Origin: Lachnospiraceae bacterium
Lineage (GTDB): Bacteria > Bacillota_A > Clostridia > Lachnospirales > Lachnospiraceae
Reading direction: 5' to 3'
DNA length: 38,489 bases
Assembly: GCA_028694115.1 (NCBI GenBank)
Contig: JAQUUB010000038.1
Coordinates: 1-38,489 of the forward strand
The stretch's first letter is position 1. Each line of letters starts with the position of its first letter. Positions 8,901 through 17,942 of this stretch are shown piece after piece. Below the pieces are notes generated by a model that was not told the DNA's origin, did not search any database, and worked only from the letters and a program-made list of their open reading frames with translations. The position numbers and the translations under genes are program-made.

Positions 8901-10010
8901 TTATTTTTTGACTTCTGCTAGTAATAAAAGAAAATCCTGTAAATTATATTTATTTTGTTCTCTAATCACAGGCAAACGTCTATACATATCGTGTTCCTTT
9001 GCGCTCTCCAAATGTAAATTTTCACAATTATCCAAAAAGATTTTTCTGATTATTTTTGTATCTTTACTTATAAACCACAATGCATTTTCATTTACTTCAT
9101 ATAATAAAATTTCATTATTCAACTCTTGCATCAATGAAAAACTACACCCTACCCTTGGCTCATATTCGCCAAAGTCATAATCTATATTTTTAGTATTTAT
9201 GTCAATTTTAATAATGTGACTATCTAATCTTGACGGGAAAAAATATATGTTTCCATCTATATATGCACTTCCAATATAGCTTTCGCACAATTCAATATCT
9301 GTTTTCATGATTTGAAAATGATCTACTCTATTATCTTCTATATTATGCCTACTAAAAGAACTCCCAAATCCTTTCGGACTAATGGTCCACACATTTTTTC
9401 CATCAAAGCAAGGATTAAAAAACTGATACTCTTCTTTCTCATAGTTATATATTCTAATGTTTTCCATCTTGTAATCACAGCACAAAATTCCTTTTATCCC
9501 CTTGATCATAAGAAGAAACTTATTATTAATATAATTACTTGCATAAATCGAATGTAATGCTATTTTATTCATTTCTAAATATGTGATTATTCTTTTAGAA
9601 TATGTTATAGTTTCCGATCGATAATCCAAATAAATAACGTCAGGATATGTTGGCGAAATTAAAATTGCAAATGTTCCCATATCATACGATTGATAAAAGT
9701 TAGGATTTACTTGTTTTCCATTTGCGTCATGTTTTTTTTCGATTTCTATAGAACGAAAGATTTTTGATTCGTAATCAAAAATCAATATTTCATTTGCCGC
9801 TGCCGGAAGCAAAAATAGTTTTGGGCCTGAGCTAAAAATTCTACAAAACAATCGCACTTCATAGCTTCTTTCTCCCGGATAAAAAAAACACTCTTCGATT
9901 TTATTATTCTTTAAACTCAACCGATAAAAAAAATTATAATTTGCCGGAGCAATCCATAAGTCATCTTTCACAATGCAACATGCCTCAAACCAATTCGCGT
10001 TACCTGTCAT
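8901..10010 (-). CDS. Uncharacterised protein, possible beta-propeller
   Basis: I do not recognise this 369-aa protein. It has no signal peptide or membrane segment and is rich in aromatic residues. Short strands recur at intervals (LWIAPANYNFFYRL, LFLLPAAANEILIFDYES, IYFFPSRLDSHIIKIDINT, NALWFISKDTKIIRKI), each a 'W/F-x-hydrophobic ... I-x-x-I' unit. This spacing suggests a beta-propeller that reads or binds a ligand, perhaps a glycan. It sits inside the operon, 27 bases after a methyltransferase remnant and before the GT32 gene. A carbohydrate-binding or length-sensing role is speculation. Confidence 0.6.
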   Translation of the reverse strand: MTGNANWFEACCIVKDDLWIAPANYNFFYRLSLKNNKIEECFFYPGERSYEVRLFCRIFSSGPKLFLLPAAANEILIFDYESKIFRSIEIEKKHDANGKQVNPNFYQSYDMGTFAILISPTYPDVIYLDYRSETITYSKRIITYLEMNKIALHSIYASNYINNKFLLMIKGIKGILCCDYKMENIRIYNYEKEEYQFFNPCFDGKNVWTISPKGFGSSFSRHNIEDNRVDHFQIMKTDIELCESYIGSAYIDGNIYFFPSRLDSHIIKIDINTKNIDYDFGEYEPRVGCSFSLMQELNNEILLYEVNENALWFISKDTKIIRKIFLDNCENLHLESAKEHDMYRRLPVIREQNKYNLQDFLLLLAEVKK

Positions 10011-10037
10011 TTATACTTCCCCACACCTTCACAAATT

Positions 10038-10340
10038 TCAAAGAACGTTATAATACCCTGCGTATAGCATATTTTTATCAATTTCACTTCTTTGAGCTTT
10101 ATCAATTGCTAAAATGAAAACAACCTCATCTGGTTTATACGGTAAATCTATCAAATGATAAACTGCTACTCCTACCATTAGGGCTTCAACTATCTTTCTA
10201 GGTTTCTTTTCTTTTATTAATCCGCACAAGAAAGCCAAATCAAATTCTGTCATTTCAGTAGAAACATATCTACTCGTTGCTTTTTCCACACTCTTAATAA
10301 CCTGTAGTGCTTCAAAATTTAAAACAATTTCTTTATACAT
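10038..10340 (-). CDS. Short remnant-like protein resembling the N-terminus of a class I methyltransferase
   Basis: The first ~55 residues, including STEMTEFDLAFLCGLIKEKK and then PRKIVE, look like the segment that precedes motif I in sugar O-methyltransferases of the Methyltransf_24 type, where KIVE is normally followed by a Gly-rich GVAxGGTT loop. Here KIVE runs into ALMVGVAVYHLIDLPYK and the protein ends after 100 aa, so the cofactor-binding glycines and the catalytic part are missing. No second piece is found downstream. I read it as a degenerate or truncated methyltransferase, or a small protein that kept only the N-terminal domain. It sits between the acetyltransferase and the propeller-like gene with ordinary operon spacing. 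Confidence 0.5.
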   Translation of the reverse strand: MYKEIVLNFEALQVIKSVEKATSRYVSTEMTEFDLAFLCGLIKEKKPRKIVEALMVGVAVYHLIDLPYKPDEVVFILAIDKAQRSEIDKNMLYAGYYNVL

Positions 10341-10362
10341 AATTTGCTCCCCTTATACCAAC

Positions 10363-10890
10363 CTATTCGAAATTTTCCAAGAACTCTTTCCTTAATATAC
10401 TATATATTTCTTCATCTAAATATTTCCCGTTTTTGTAACAACATTCTCTTTTAACGCCTTCTTTTTTTAAACCGCATTTTTTATATAAATGCTGGGCTCT
10501 CACATTATTACTTAATGTCGCAAGCTCTATTCTATTTAAATTCATATTCAGGAATCCATGTTCTAGCATTTTCTTTGTCGCAAATGTTCCAGCCCCTATA
10601 TTTTGATTTTCTTTTTTTCCAATCATAATATGGAATGATGCAGACCTATTAATATAATTGATATTTGTCAAACTCACCAGTCCAATTATATCATCTGGAC
10701 TCTCTTCGCTAATGATAGAACATCTAACCATTTTATCTCTATTACACATATAATAATCAAACCACTTATCATCTACTTCATCATTAATATATCGAAAAGG
10801 CGAACCCAAACACATAATCACTTCTGGATTATTCCTCCATTCATTAATTCTTTTCATATCCTGTCTTTTTAGCTCTCTTATTTGATACAT
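10363..10890 (-). CDS. GNAT-family N-acetyltransferase, RimJ/RimL/PseH-like
   Basis: The 175-aa protein has the layout of RimJ/RimL-type GNAT enzymes: IRELKRQDMKRINEWRNNPE at the N-terminus, a central beta sheet with SASFHIMIGKKENQNIGAGT (acetyl-CoA pyrophosphate loop, Q/N-x-x-G-x-G/A) and the late NVRAQHLYKKCGLKKEG signature. In sugar loci such enzymes (for example PseH- and FdtC-like) acetylate an amino group on a nucleotide sugar. The two DegT-type PLP genes upstream would make such an amino sugar, so I infer N-acetylation of that product with acetyl-CoA. The exact substrate is unknown. Confidence 0.82.
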   Translation of the reverse strand: MYQIRELKRQDMKRINEWRNNPEVIMCLGSPFRYINDEVDDKWFDYYMCNRDKMVRCSIISEESPDDIIGLVSLTNINYINRSASFHIMIGKKENQNIGAGTFATKKMLEHGFLNMNLNRIELATLSNNVRAQHLYKKCGLKKEGVKRECCYKNGKYLDEEIYSILRKEFLENFE

Positions 10891-10917
10891 AAAACGTACT
10901 CCTTCTTATCATTTATC

Positions 10918-11895
10918 CTATTCTGCAAAATGATTTAGTATTATATTGACTACACGTTTCAAGTCTTCTTTCTTATATCTTTGATCTACAGGTAATGGCA
11001 GAACATTCTTTGTCATATCATATTCCAAATCGTTTTTTTGGCAGTTATCAGAAATATTGGGCCATAATATTGGAATATATATTTTTTCTTTTACCAACTC
11101 TTTTCTAATATTTTCGCCATTATGCACATATAGCGGATACATAAACGGACCCTTAGGAATCACAATATGTGTTAACATATTTATGTTTTTAAAGCACTCA
11201 TGCAAATAAGAAAAATTTTCTCTTCTCCTATCTTCTATATCTTCATAATTTAACGAACGTAAAATATTTTCTGTTAATTTAGACATTTTTTTAATTGGTT
11301 GATTTAAAAAAAATTCATTGTTTTTAATATACATTTCATAAAATTTACTAGCGCTATTTTCAAATCTCCCCATCAAAAATAACATTCGTCCGTAAGATAC
11401 ATCTTGATGAATGCTCGTATCAATAGAGGTATCCCTGGTATCTGTGTAAAGAAATGCTCCATCAGCTACACCAAAATACTTTCTGCAGGTGTAGATTGTA
11501 TCAATTCCTTTGTATGGCATCTCGAAATAGGCGTGAGCGTTATCACAAATTACTCTCTTTTCGCTTTTTAGGATATATTTATCTAATGTGTCTGTTGATA
11601 ATTGTCCATAATAATTAACTAAATACAGCCATTCATTCTCCTCTATTTCCAATTCTTCTACCGGTTGAAAAAATTTATTAATATGATAAAACCTATATAT
11701 CAGGTTGTTTTTTTTGCAAATGTCCTCAATACAGTCACAATTTAAAAATGGAATTGCTATTTTTTTTATATTTTTCGCTTTTATTAAATATGAGAAACAA
11801 TTCCGTCCGCAATTAAGAGATATTGCCTTTTCATGCAAAATAGTTCCACTATAATGCTCAAACTCTATATAGCCGCCAATTTCTTGTATCCCCAT
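10918..11895 (-). CDS. Divergent DegT/DnrJ/EryC1-type PLP-dependent enzyme
   Basis: This 325-aa protein follows the DegT/DnrJ/EryC1 fold but is far from the usual members. It shows CDNAHAYFE around residues 117-125, where the family has D-A-C/S-H, and TCRKYFGVADGAFLY around 136-150, where K139 aligns with the PLP-binding lysine. The common N-terminal substrate loop is altered. It is ~45 residues shorter than the canonical aminotransferase encoded two genes upstream. Whether it still transaminates is uncertain; it could be an aminotransferase for a different keto sugar or a non-catalytic partner. Its neighbours are WbqC and a GNAT acetyltransferase. Confidence 0.68.
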   Translation of the reverse strand: MGIQEIGGYIEFEHYSGTILHEKAISLNCGRNCFSYLIKAKNIKKIAIPFLNCDCIEDICKKNNLIYRFYHINKFFQPVEELEIEENEWLYLVNYYGQLSTDTLDKYILKSEKRVICDNAHAYFEMPYKGIDTIYTCRKYFGVADGAFLYTDTRDTSIDTSIHQDVSYGRMLFLMGRFENSASKFYEMYIKNNEFFLNQPIKKMSKLTENILRSLNYEDIEDRRRENFSYLHECFKNINMLTHIVIPKGPFMYPLYVHNGENIRKELVKEKIYIPILWPNISDNCQKNDLEYDMTKNVLPLPVDQRYKKEDLKRVVNIILNHFAE

Positions 11896-11947
11896 AGTTT
11901 CTCCACCCCCTTCTACTTCGATTCGTCTTATTGCAAAAGATTTACTT

Positions 11948-12643
11948 CTATATTAAAGTGTATCTTTTTAAATCTTCTTTTACTTTATTAATATCGTTAA
12001 ACATGAGTACATCCAAAATAGACATAGAAGGAATAAAATCATCAGTAAATTGTTTGTATTCAATTTTATCCATTTGAATAAAAGATAGTTTAATATCATT
12101 CATTAAAAATTCATTTTTATTATATAATTTTTGTCCTCCGACAGGATTTATATATTCTACCCCATTTAGGCTCTTGCATATTGAAATAACTTTCTCTTTT
12201 CCTTTTTTTTCAAAATCACTTTTTAATGTTGAAGATATAACAATTTCTGTATCGATTTCTAAATATTCAACTAAATTTTTAATAGAGAAAAATATATAAT
12301 TGAAAAGATTTATATCTTCGTAGTCTATACACTTGCAAAACAAATTATATGTAGGTTCAAAATAAGGCGCCTTTCTATAGGCTATCCCAATTTGATTTTT
12401 CAACTTGTTTCTATCATAACTTGAAGCCAAAAATCTTTCGCGCACATCCAAAAAATCAGAATCTTTTTCAATAGGTATTGTAAAATATTTATCTTTACCA
12501 TTACACAGATATCTATTTCTATTTATCCACCCCTTTTTTGTATATTCAATATTGTCATATATTACAAAAGTATCTACTTCATTTATTAATTGGAAATAGC
12601 CTAGATATGGCCAAAAATACGGTTGCATAATGCCAATTTTCAT
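11948..12643 (-). CDS. WbqC family protein
   Basis: The 231-aa protein has the WbqC start KIGIMQPYFWPYLGYFQLIN, followed by VDTFVIYDNIEYTKKGWINR and YFTIPIEKDSD, all family signatures. WbqC-like proteins are frequent in O-antigen and surface glycan loci next to DegT-type aminotransferases, where they are suspected to take part in amino-sugar modification, but I know of no firmly assigned reaction. Here it lies 20 bases after the aminotransferase gene and before a divergent PLP enzyme, the usual neighbourhood. It is soluble and has no signal peptide. Confidence 0.85.
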   Translation of the reverse strand: MKIGIMQPYFWPYLGYFQLINEVDTFVIYDNIEYTKKGWINRNRYLCNGKDKYFTIPIEKDSDFLDVRERFLASSYDRNKLKNQIGIAYRKAPYFEPTYNLFCKCIDYEDINLFNYIFFSIKNLVEYLEIDTEIVISSTLKSDFEKKGKEKVISICKSLNGVEYINPVGGQKLYNKNEFLMNDIKLSFIQMDKIEYKQFTDDFIPSMSILDVLMFNDINKVKEDLKRYTLI

Positions 12644-12663
12644 CGTTTTTCCCTTCGTACAAA

Positions 12664-13773
12664 TTATTTAACCTCACAAATAATATTGCAAATTTCCTCT
12701 ACCTTTTCCAGCTCTAACATTTCGAAAAGAGGAAGAACTAAAATCATATTTGATATTTCTCTGGCCATCGTAAGATTAACATTTTTATATTTATTTTTGA
12801 AACACGCCTGATCCGCTGTTAAAGGATAAAAGTACTTTCTAGAATAGATATTACTTTCTTTAAATTTTAAATATAATTCATCTCTTGATAATCCAAAGTC
12901 TTTTCCAATAACAAGCGGTAAATAGCCAAAATTTTTATTATCTGCAATTTCTGAGCAAAAAATTCTTATGCCTTTAACACCTTCTAGACATTTTCTGTAA
13001 TGATTAAAAACCATTTCTCTTTTTTTAATTGCCTGATCAACATGTTTTAAATTACAAATACCCATAATTGCTGCAAACTCATTCATCTTCGCATTTGCGC
13101 CTACTTCAACCACCAATTCTTCATTTCTAATACCAAAATTTTTCAAATTATATAATTTTTCATACATTTTTGAGTCCGAAAAAGTAACAGCCCCACCTTC
13201 TATAGAATTATATACTTTTGTTGCATGAAAGCTAAAAACTGAAGCATCTCCATAACATCCAATGCCTTTCCCCCTATATTTAATTCCAAAAGCGTGACAG
13301 GCATCATATATGACTTTAAGATTATATTTATCCGCTATTTTTTTTATTTCCTCTAAATTGCAAATATTTCCATATACGTGTACTGGAATAATTGCTACAG
13401 TTTTTTCAGTTATCAACTCTTCTATTTTTTTTTCATCTATAGTTCCATCAGTTTCCTTTACATCACAAAAAACTGGTTTTAGTCTATTTCGAACAATGGC
13501 ATGTGTAGTAGATATAAATGTAAATGGTGTTGTAATCACTTCACTGTTCTCTGGGAACTCAAAGGATTGAATAGTTAATTCTAACGCCATATGTCCATTT
13601 ACCATTAATGATAAGTTCTCAACCGACAGATATTCTCTCAATCTATCTTCTAATTCTTTATGATAACATCCCATATTAGTAAGCCCATGTGTGTCCCATA
13701 GCGGTCTTATTGCTTTAACATATTCTTCAAAAGAAGGCATCGACGGTTGCGTAACAAAAATCTTATCGTTCAT
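12664..13773 (-). CDS. DegT/DnrJ/EryC1/StrS aminotransferase (sugar aminotransferase)
   Basis: The 369-aa protein is a typical nucleotide-sugar aminotransferase. It has VITTPFTFISTTHAI, IPVHVYGN, IYDACHAFG with the PLP-interacting Asp157, and SFHATKVYNSIEGGAV with the Schiff-base Lys186. Members (for example VioA, FdtB, QdtB) transfer an amino group from glutamate to a 4- or 3-keto-6-deoxy sugar on dTDP or UDP. The WbqC and GNAT genes downstream suggest that the product is an N-acylated amino sugar. No dedicated dTDP-glucose 4,6-dehydratase (RmlB) is obvious in the window, so the keto sugar must come from elsewhere or from the SDR at the operon's end. Confidence 0.9.
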   Translation of the reverse strand: MNDKIFVTQPSMPSFEEYVKAIRPLWDTHGLTNMGCYHKELEDRLREYLSVENLSLMVNGHMALELTIQSFEFPENSEVITTPFTFISTTHAIVRNRLKPVFCDVKETDGTIDEKKIEELITEKTVAIIPVHVYGNICNLEEIKKIADKYNLKVIYDACHAFGIKYRGKGIGCYGDASVFSFHATKVYNSIEGGAVTFSDSKMYEKLYNLKNFGIRNEELVVEVGANAKMNEFAAIMGICNLKHVDQAIKKREMVFNHYRKCLEGVKGIRIFCSEIADNKNFGYLPLVIGKDFGLSRDELYLKFKESNIYSRKYFYPLTADQACFKNKYKNVNLTMAREISNMILVLPLFEMLELEKVEEICNIICEVK

Positions 13774-13795
13774 TTTTCCCCCATTCCATTTTTAA

Positions 13796-15325
13796 CTAGT
13801 TGCACAAAAGGCTATGATAATATTCATCTAATAACTTCGTCAGCATTACTATTTTTCCATGGTATTTTTGTTTTTTTAATTCTTTACTCATCATATCCCC
13901 GCCCTCTATCGGAGTAATAATAATACTGCTTAACTCTTCTAGATGTGCCGCATGCAAAGGGAATACTGAAGAATTCGCACAAAATCTTCTACCGTTATCT
14001 ATTATTAAAAAAGGTTTACAAATTTTTACAAATTTTTTTCCGACTTCTCCATACCCAAATATGCCAATCTTTACTCCATATTTATTACTAACAAGATCAA
14101 TAAACCTTTTTTTCCTTAATTCATCATCACATATCCACGAAAAAATATTGCACACCACCCTATACTTGTCAAATGAAGTTAATTCTGTTTTATTATCTTT
14201 AAACGAATAATACTGTTTTTTTCTTATCGAATTATCAATTTGTTGAAAATGTTTTTCATATTCTTCAGCGGTATTCCATGTTAATATTGGTAGTTTTTTT
14301 AAATTAATATGTTTCTTATATAACAAAATATCTTCTAACAATTCTATGTATTCATACTTTTTTTCTCCATACAGTGAAGAGGAAACAGAATAGCCTAAAA
14401 TTCCTGCTGCAATATTCGTTTGTGCATCTGGAATAATCGTCGGGACACCTTGTTTTGTTGAAATTATTCCACATCCTGCACCTGCAATACAGACATCTAA
14501 TTTTTCAAATAATTTTTTCGGAAAAATATTAAAAAATCCTAATATATTGACATATATGTTTTTACACGACTTTAGTTGTCCCAACATTATACGTTCTCTT
14601 TCTCCTGGGACGCCCACAATAACAAATTGAATTTCTTTGTTAGCATATTTTGTTGCCAAATCTAATATTGCACTAATCACATTAAAAAAATAAGACTTTT
14701 CACACCTTCCAATATAACCTATATTCCAATCCAAACACTTAATGTTTTCTAAACGCGGATCATAAATATCTTTAACGTTATCATAATTGGCGGCTATAAA
14801 AAAATCATTACTTTTTACCAAATGATAATCATCAAATAAACGTGTCATTGAATCTTTACTTATTCCTATCAATTCTTTTCTACAATATTTAAACCAAAAA
14901 AAGTCCATAAACTCTTCATAACATTTTTCTTTTCCTCGAAAGATTTCATTACAATTAAAACACATATGTTTTGCATTTATGAAATTTGCAATTATTTCAC
15001 CCATCACAGCATGTCTATCGGAATGCGATTCTATAATTGTTTCTTCACAACTAAAATCATATCCAATTTTAGCAAGAATAGCTTCAACTGCAATGGTTGA
15101 ATAGAGTGTACCAGACAAAAATGCTTTTACACACAATAAATAATCTGCTACTCCATCCTCATATTCTATTAGTTCGTCAAAAGCAAACGGAGCATTTGGT
15201 ATTCCTCTATAAATAATGTATATTTTCCACCCTTTTTGTTTTAGATAAGTAGCCTTACTTCTAACATAATTCTGCATGCCTCCCATAATATGGATGTCAT
15301 CTGTTATAAAAATATAACTTTTCAT
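13796..15325 (-). CDS. GT-B glycosyltransferase (GT4-like) with C-terminal Rossmann-like module
   Basis: Started at the ATG at 15325 the protein has 509 aa; an upstream in-frame ATG at 15337 directly abuts the only AGAGG, so it cannot use that site. Residues 1-~400 resemble a GT-B transferase: YIFITDDIHIMGGMQNYVRS with the glycine loop, WNIGYIGRCEKSYFFNVI, FVIVGVPGERERI and CIAGAGCGIISTKQGVPTII, the donor-binding end. From ~416 a separate module starts GVKIGIFGYGEVGKKF, with LIIDNG and SSIIITPIEGG, the same fold that recurs through the operon. It lies 26 bases after the radical SAM gene and is probably cytoplasmic or peripheral to the membrane. Confidence 0.78.
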   Translation of the reverse strand: MKSYIFITDDIHIMGGMQNYVRSKATYLKQKGWKIYIIYRGIPNAPFAFDELIEYEDGVADYLLCVKAFLSGTLYSTIAVEAILAKIGYDFSCEETIIESHSDRHAVMGEIIANFINAKHMCFNCNEIFRGKEKCYEEFMDFFWFKYCRKELIGISKDSMTRLFDDYHLVKSNDFFIAANYDNVKDIYDPRLENIKCLDWNIGYIGRCEKSYFFNVISAILDLATKYANKEIQFVIVGVPGERERIMLGQLKSCKNIYVNILGFFNIFPKKLFEKLDVCIAGAGCGIISTKQGVPTIIPDAQTNIAAGILGYSVSSSLYGEKKYEYIELLEDILLYKKHINLKKLPILTWNTAEEYEKHFQQIDNSIRKKQYYSFKDNKTELTSFDKYRVVCNIFSWICDDELRKKRFIDLVSNKYGVKIGIFGYGEVGKKFVKICKPFLIIDNGRRFCANSSVFPLHAAHLEELSSIIITPIEGGDMMSKELKKQKYHGKIVMLTKLLDEYYHSLLCN

Positions 15326-15351
15326 TGCTATGCACATCCTCTCTTCAACAT

Positions 15352-16545
15352 TTATAAACTAAAGCTACAATTCTCACACATATTAGGAAGTTTTTTTCCC
15401 ATCATCATCATTGTTCTCAGTTGCGATTTTTGTATACTATTTATCGCCTCATGGATGCTATTAGTTCTTATATTCATATTTCCAATACAGCCTTCTGCAT
15501 CAAAGCAACATAAAGCATATGTCCCATCACTATGTATGCATAGTTCATCTTTCAACCAAGTACAAATATATTTGTAAAAAATCCTGCTCTTATCTGCTTC
15601 GAAATACTCTATATCCTTACTTCCCCACTTTCCTTTTTTCATAAATCTGGTCTTTACTCCTTGTTTGTTCCACATTTCCTTAAATTGACCTATTTCATCA
15701 TCCTTTTCAATAACGGCAGAAACAACGATTTCTAAATTACTTTCTGTCCTTTTTATCCTATCCAACAAAAGTTGTACATTTGCTATGGTTCTCTCAAAAT
15801 CCAATCCCATAATCTTCTTATATTCATCTGCATTTACGCTATTAAGACTTATCGTTATATAATCCTGTCCCGATTCAATAATTTCATCCACAATTTTTTT
15901 GTTTGCTACTGAAAAGTTTGTTGTATAACCAACTTTGGACAAAGGAAATTCTTCCTTTAATCGCCTTACTTTCCGAAACAGTTGAGGATCAAGTAATGGC
16001 TCTCCCAAACAGTGAAGTCTGAAGTTCAAAGGATAAATTTTTTCTTCCTTAAGTCTTTTTACTATTTTTTCAAAAGTACTCTCTGTCATATGCATTTTTT
16101 TTCTTTTTAATATCGGATTAGCACAAAAAACACATTTTGCGTTGCAAAAATTTGTAGATTCTATCATACATGTCGTAATTTTTCCATTTGCAATTTCCTC
16201 TCGTATTTGAATTTCTCTAATTATACTTTTTAAAGAAACTATATTTATAAAACCTCCATTTTGCAATTGTTCAATAATCTCGTTTATATAAATATCCTTT
16301 TGACATGTAATTATTATGTTCGAGTCTTTCTCTATCTCCAATAATCCTTTGATGCCTTTTGAATAGATATCGAAACACGCTCCCCATTTACTCGAATCAT
16401 TATCTATAATTCCTTCCACATATTCGCCAAGTCGAGAATTCTCCATGAACTCCTTTGCCATTTTCCCAGCCCCAAATAAGTAAAAACCTTTATCATATGA
16501 TAAACAGAGTTCAATCAGATCATCTATATCTGTATATTTTTTCAT
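15352..16545 (-). CDS. Radical SAM/SPASM protein with N-terminal Rossmann-like module
   Basis: The start is the ATG at 16545 (397 aa): AAGGA lies 5-6 bases before it, and an upstream TTG in frame overlaps that site. Residues ~17-110 are the recurring module (GFYLFGAGKMAKEFM, GIIDNDSSKWG, NIIITCQKD). Then a radical SAM domain follows with the 4Fe-4S motif C134-x3-C138-x2-C141 (CNAKCVFC) and a GEPLLDP motif. The C-terminus has a SPASM-like cysteine set (CTWL, LCIHSDGTYALCCFDAEG, MCENC) that would bind a second cluster. Such enzymes modify peptides, or sugars in glycan loci (dehydrogenation, epimerisation). The target here is unknown; oxidation or epimerisation of a sugar in the glycan is an inference from context. 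Confidence 0.85.
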   Translation of the reverse strand: MKKYTDIDDLIELCLSYDKGFYLFGAGKMAKEFMENSRLGEYVEGIIDNDSSKWGACFDIYSKGIKGLLEIEKDSNIIITCQKDIYINEIIEQLQNGGFINIVSLKSIIREIQIREEIANGKITTCMIESTNFCNAKCVFCANPILKRKKMHMTESTFEKIVKRLKEEKIYPLNFRLHCLGEPLLDPQLFRKVRRLKEEFPLSKVGYTTNFSVANKKIVDEIIESGQDYITISLNSVNADEYKKIMGLDFERTIANVQLLLDRIKRTESNLEIVVSAVIEKDDEIGQFKEMWNKQGVKTRFMKKGKWGSKDIEYFEADKSRIFYKYICTWLKDELCIHSDGTYALCCFDAEGCIGNMNIRTNSIHEAINSIQKSQLRTMMMMGKKLPNMCENCSFSL

Positions 16546-16573
16546 CAGTGTCCTTCCCAATCTAGCCTTAGAT

Positions 16574-17911
16574 TTAAATGCAGGTTATTAACTCTCCTAA
16601 TTTATAATTTATCGTTTCCTCATTCCACGGGCAGATTCCTGAGCAAGAAGTAAACGTCATTTCCCCAAATTTTATCGATCCATCGTTTAATAAATAAAGA
16701 TCTACTCTTACATGTGGAAAACCCTGCGCCAATTTTTCCGCAATTTTAATCATTTTGTCTAACTGTTTTGGTTTTTCAATCTTTCTGGTACTGTTTTCAT
16801 GTCCATATGTAAAGGGTAAAAGATTCCAATCTCTATCATAATTATTCATTTTCAAATCTTCTTCCCTTTCAGAAAGAAACATAATAAATTCTACTGTTCC
16901 ATTAAAACACCAAAACTTATAATCATATAAATCGCCGTTCTGGTTCTCCAGATACTCCTCTGCCATAATTTGAGGCGGTATATCCTTATATTGAAGTTCC
17001 AGCCCATCTACATATGCAAAATTCATACCCATCCACATATCAAAGTGTTTCTTTGCGTCATTTTTATCAAAATAATCCTTATTGCTCACAACCATATTCC
17101 ATCCGGAACCATGTGTACATTTCAGCACAAATTTATCAGGAAGCTCCGAGAAATTAATATCATCAAATTGTGACCATACGCCTATGACTGGCACTAGGTA
17201 CTCCTCTCCAATCATTTCTTTTATCCATCTTCTGACAGCCCATTTATCAGATAAGTCTGTCATTAATGAAGTAACACCATACAACTTGATCCATTGAATT
17301 TTTTCATTATACGTCGTGGGTTTTAACAAATTCAGTTCTTTTCCAGTTTTATATTTATACCAATTCTTCAATTCTGCTGGATATTGCCGTGGAAGTAGTA
17401 TTTCCTGATACATTCTTGTATGATATTGCATACATGCTTCTATTTGTCCCAATTTATATTGAAGTTTATAGATTTCACTCATTATATCAGGCAACCGATT
17501 AACTTGTTTTTTAATGTTTTCCGTATTTTGTAAAATTTCCAAGTTATACTCGGGATTTAATTGACGTATTCTTGCATAGCATACATTCGTTATCCCATAT
17601 ATATCTATAAACCCTACAGAAATAAGCTTATCGAAAATTTCTTTATGGTTTTTTTCCAATGTTGCAATAATTATTGTAGATGAATGATAATTGGTTAATT
17701 CATGTAATTCACAAACAGGGACTCCCAAAACCTGATCCGGGTTGTTCCTTTTATCTGATACGGCAATACAAAATATATGATTATCGAGCAAATTTTGAAA
17801 TACATATTGTAATATCGCCTTTGTTACCATTCCTGCACCATAGAGAATTACATTATTACTTTTCTCTATCATTTTTATGATATCTTCATCAAATTCTATT
17901 TTTTTAACCAT
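16574..17911 (-). CDS. TupA-like ATP-grasp protein with N-terminal Rossmann-like module
   Basis: A GGAG 8 bases before the ATG at 17911 sets the start (445 aa); a GTG at 17950 in frame would overlap the preceding gene and has no good site. Residues ~14-105 are the recurring module (NVILYGAGMVTKAIL, STIIIATLEKNHKEI). From ~175 the sequence matches the TupA-like ATP-grasp family: LKPTTYNEKIQWIKLYG, FVLKCTHGSGWNMVV, YKFWCFNGTVEFIMF, VRVDLYLLNDGSIKFGEMTF. In the family's name-giver TupA takes part in teichuronopeptide synthesis, ligating an amino acid or peptide unit to a carboxylate of a polymer. That, with asparagine synthase in the same operon, suggests amide-linked substituents on the glycan. 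Confidence 0.85.
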   Translation of the reverse strand: MVKKIEFDEDIIKMIEKSNNVILYGAGMVTKAILQYVFQNLLDNHIFCIAVSDKRNNPDQVLGVPVCELHELTNYHSSTIIIATLEKNHKEIFDKLISVGFIDIYGITNVCYARIRQLNPEYNLEILQNTENIKKQVNRLPDIMSEIYKLQYKLGQIEACMQYHTRMYQEILLPRQYPAELKNWYKYKTGKELNLLKPTTYNEKIQWIKLYGVTSLMTDLSDKWAVRRWIKEMIGEEYLVPVIGVWSQFDDINFSELPDKFVLKCTHGSGWNMVVSNKDYFDKNDAKKHFDMWMGMNFAYVDGLELQYKDIPPQIMAEEYLENQNGDLYDYKFWCFNGTVEFIMFLSEREEDLKMNNYDRDWNLLPFTYGHENSTRKIEKPKQLDKMIKIAEKLAQGFPHVRVDLYLLNDGSIKFGEMTFTSCSGICPWNEETINYKLGELITCI

Positions 17912-17942
17912 AGCGCTTTCTCCGTATTTAGAGGATTGATGT

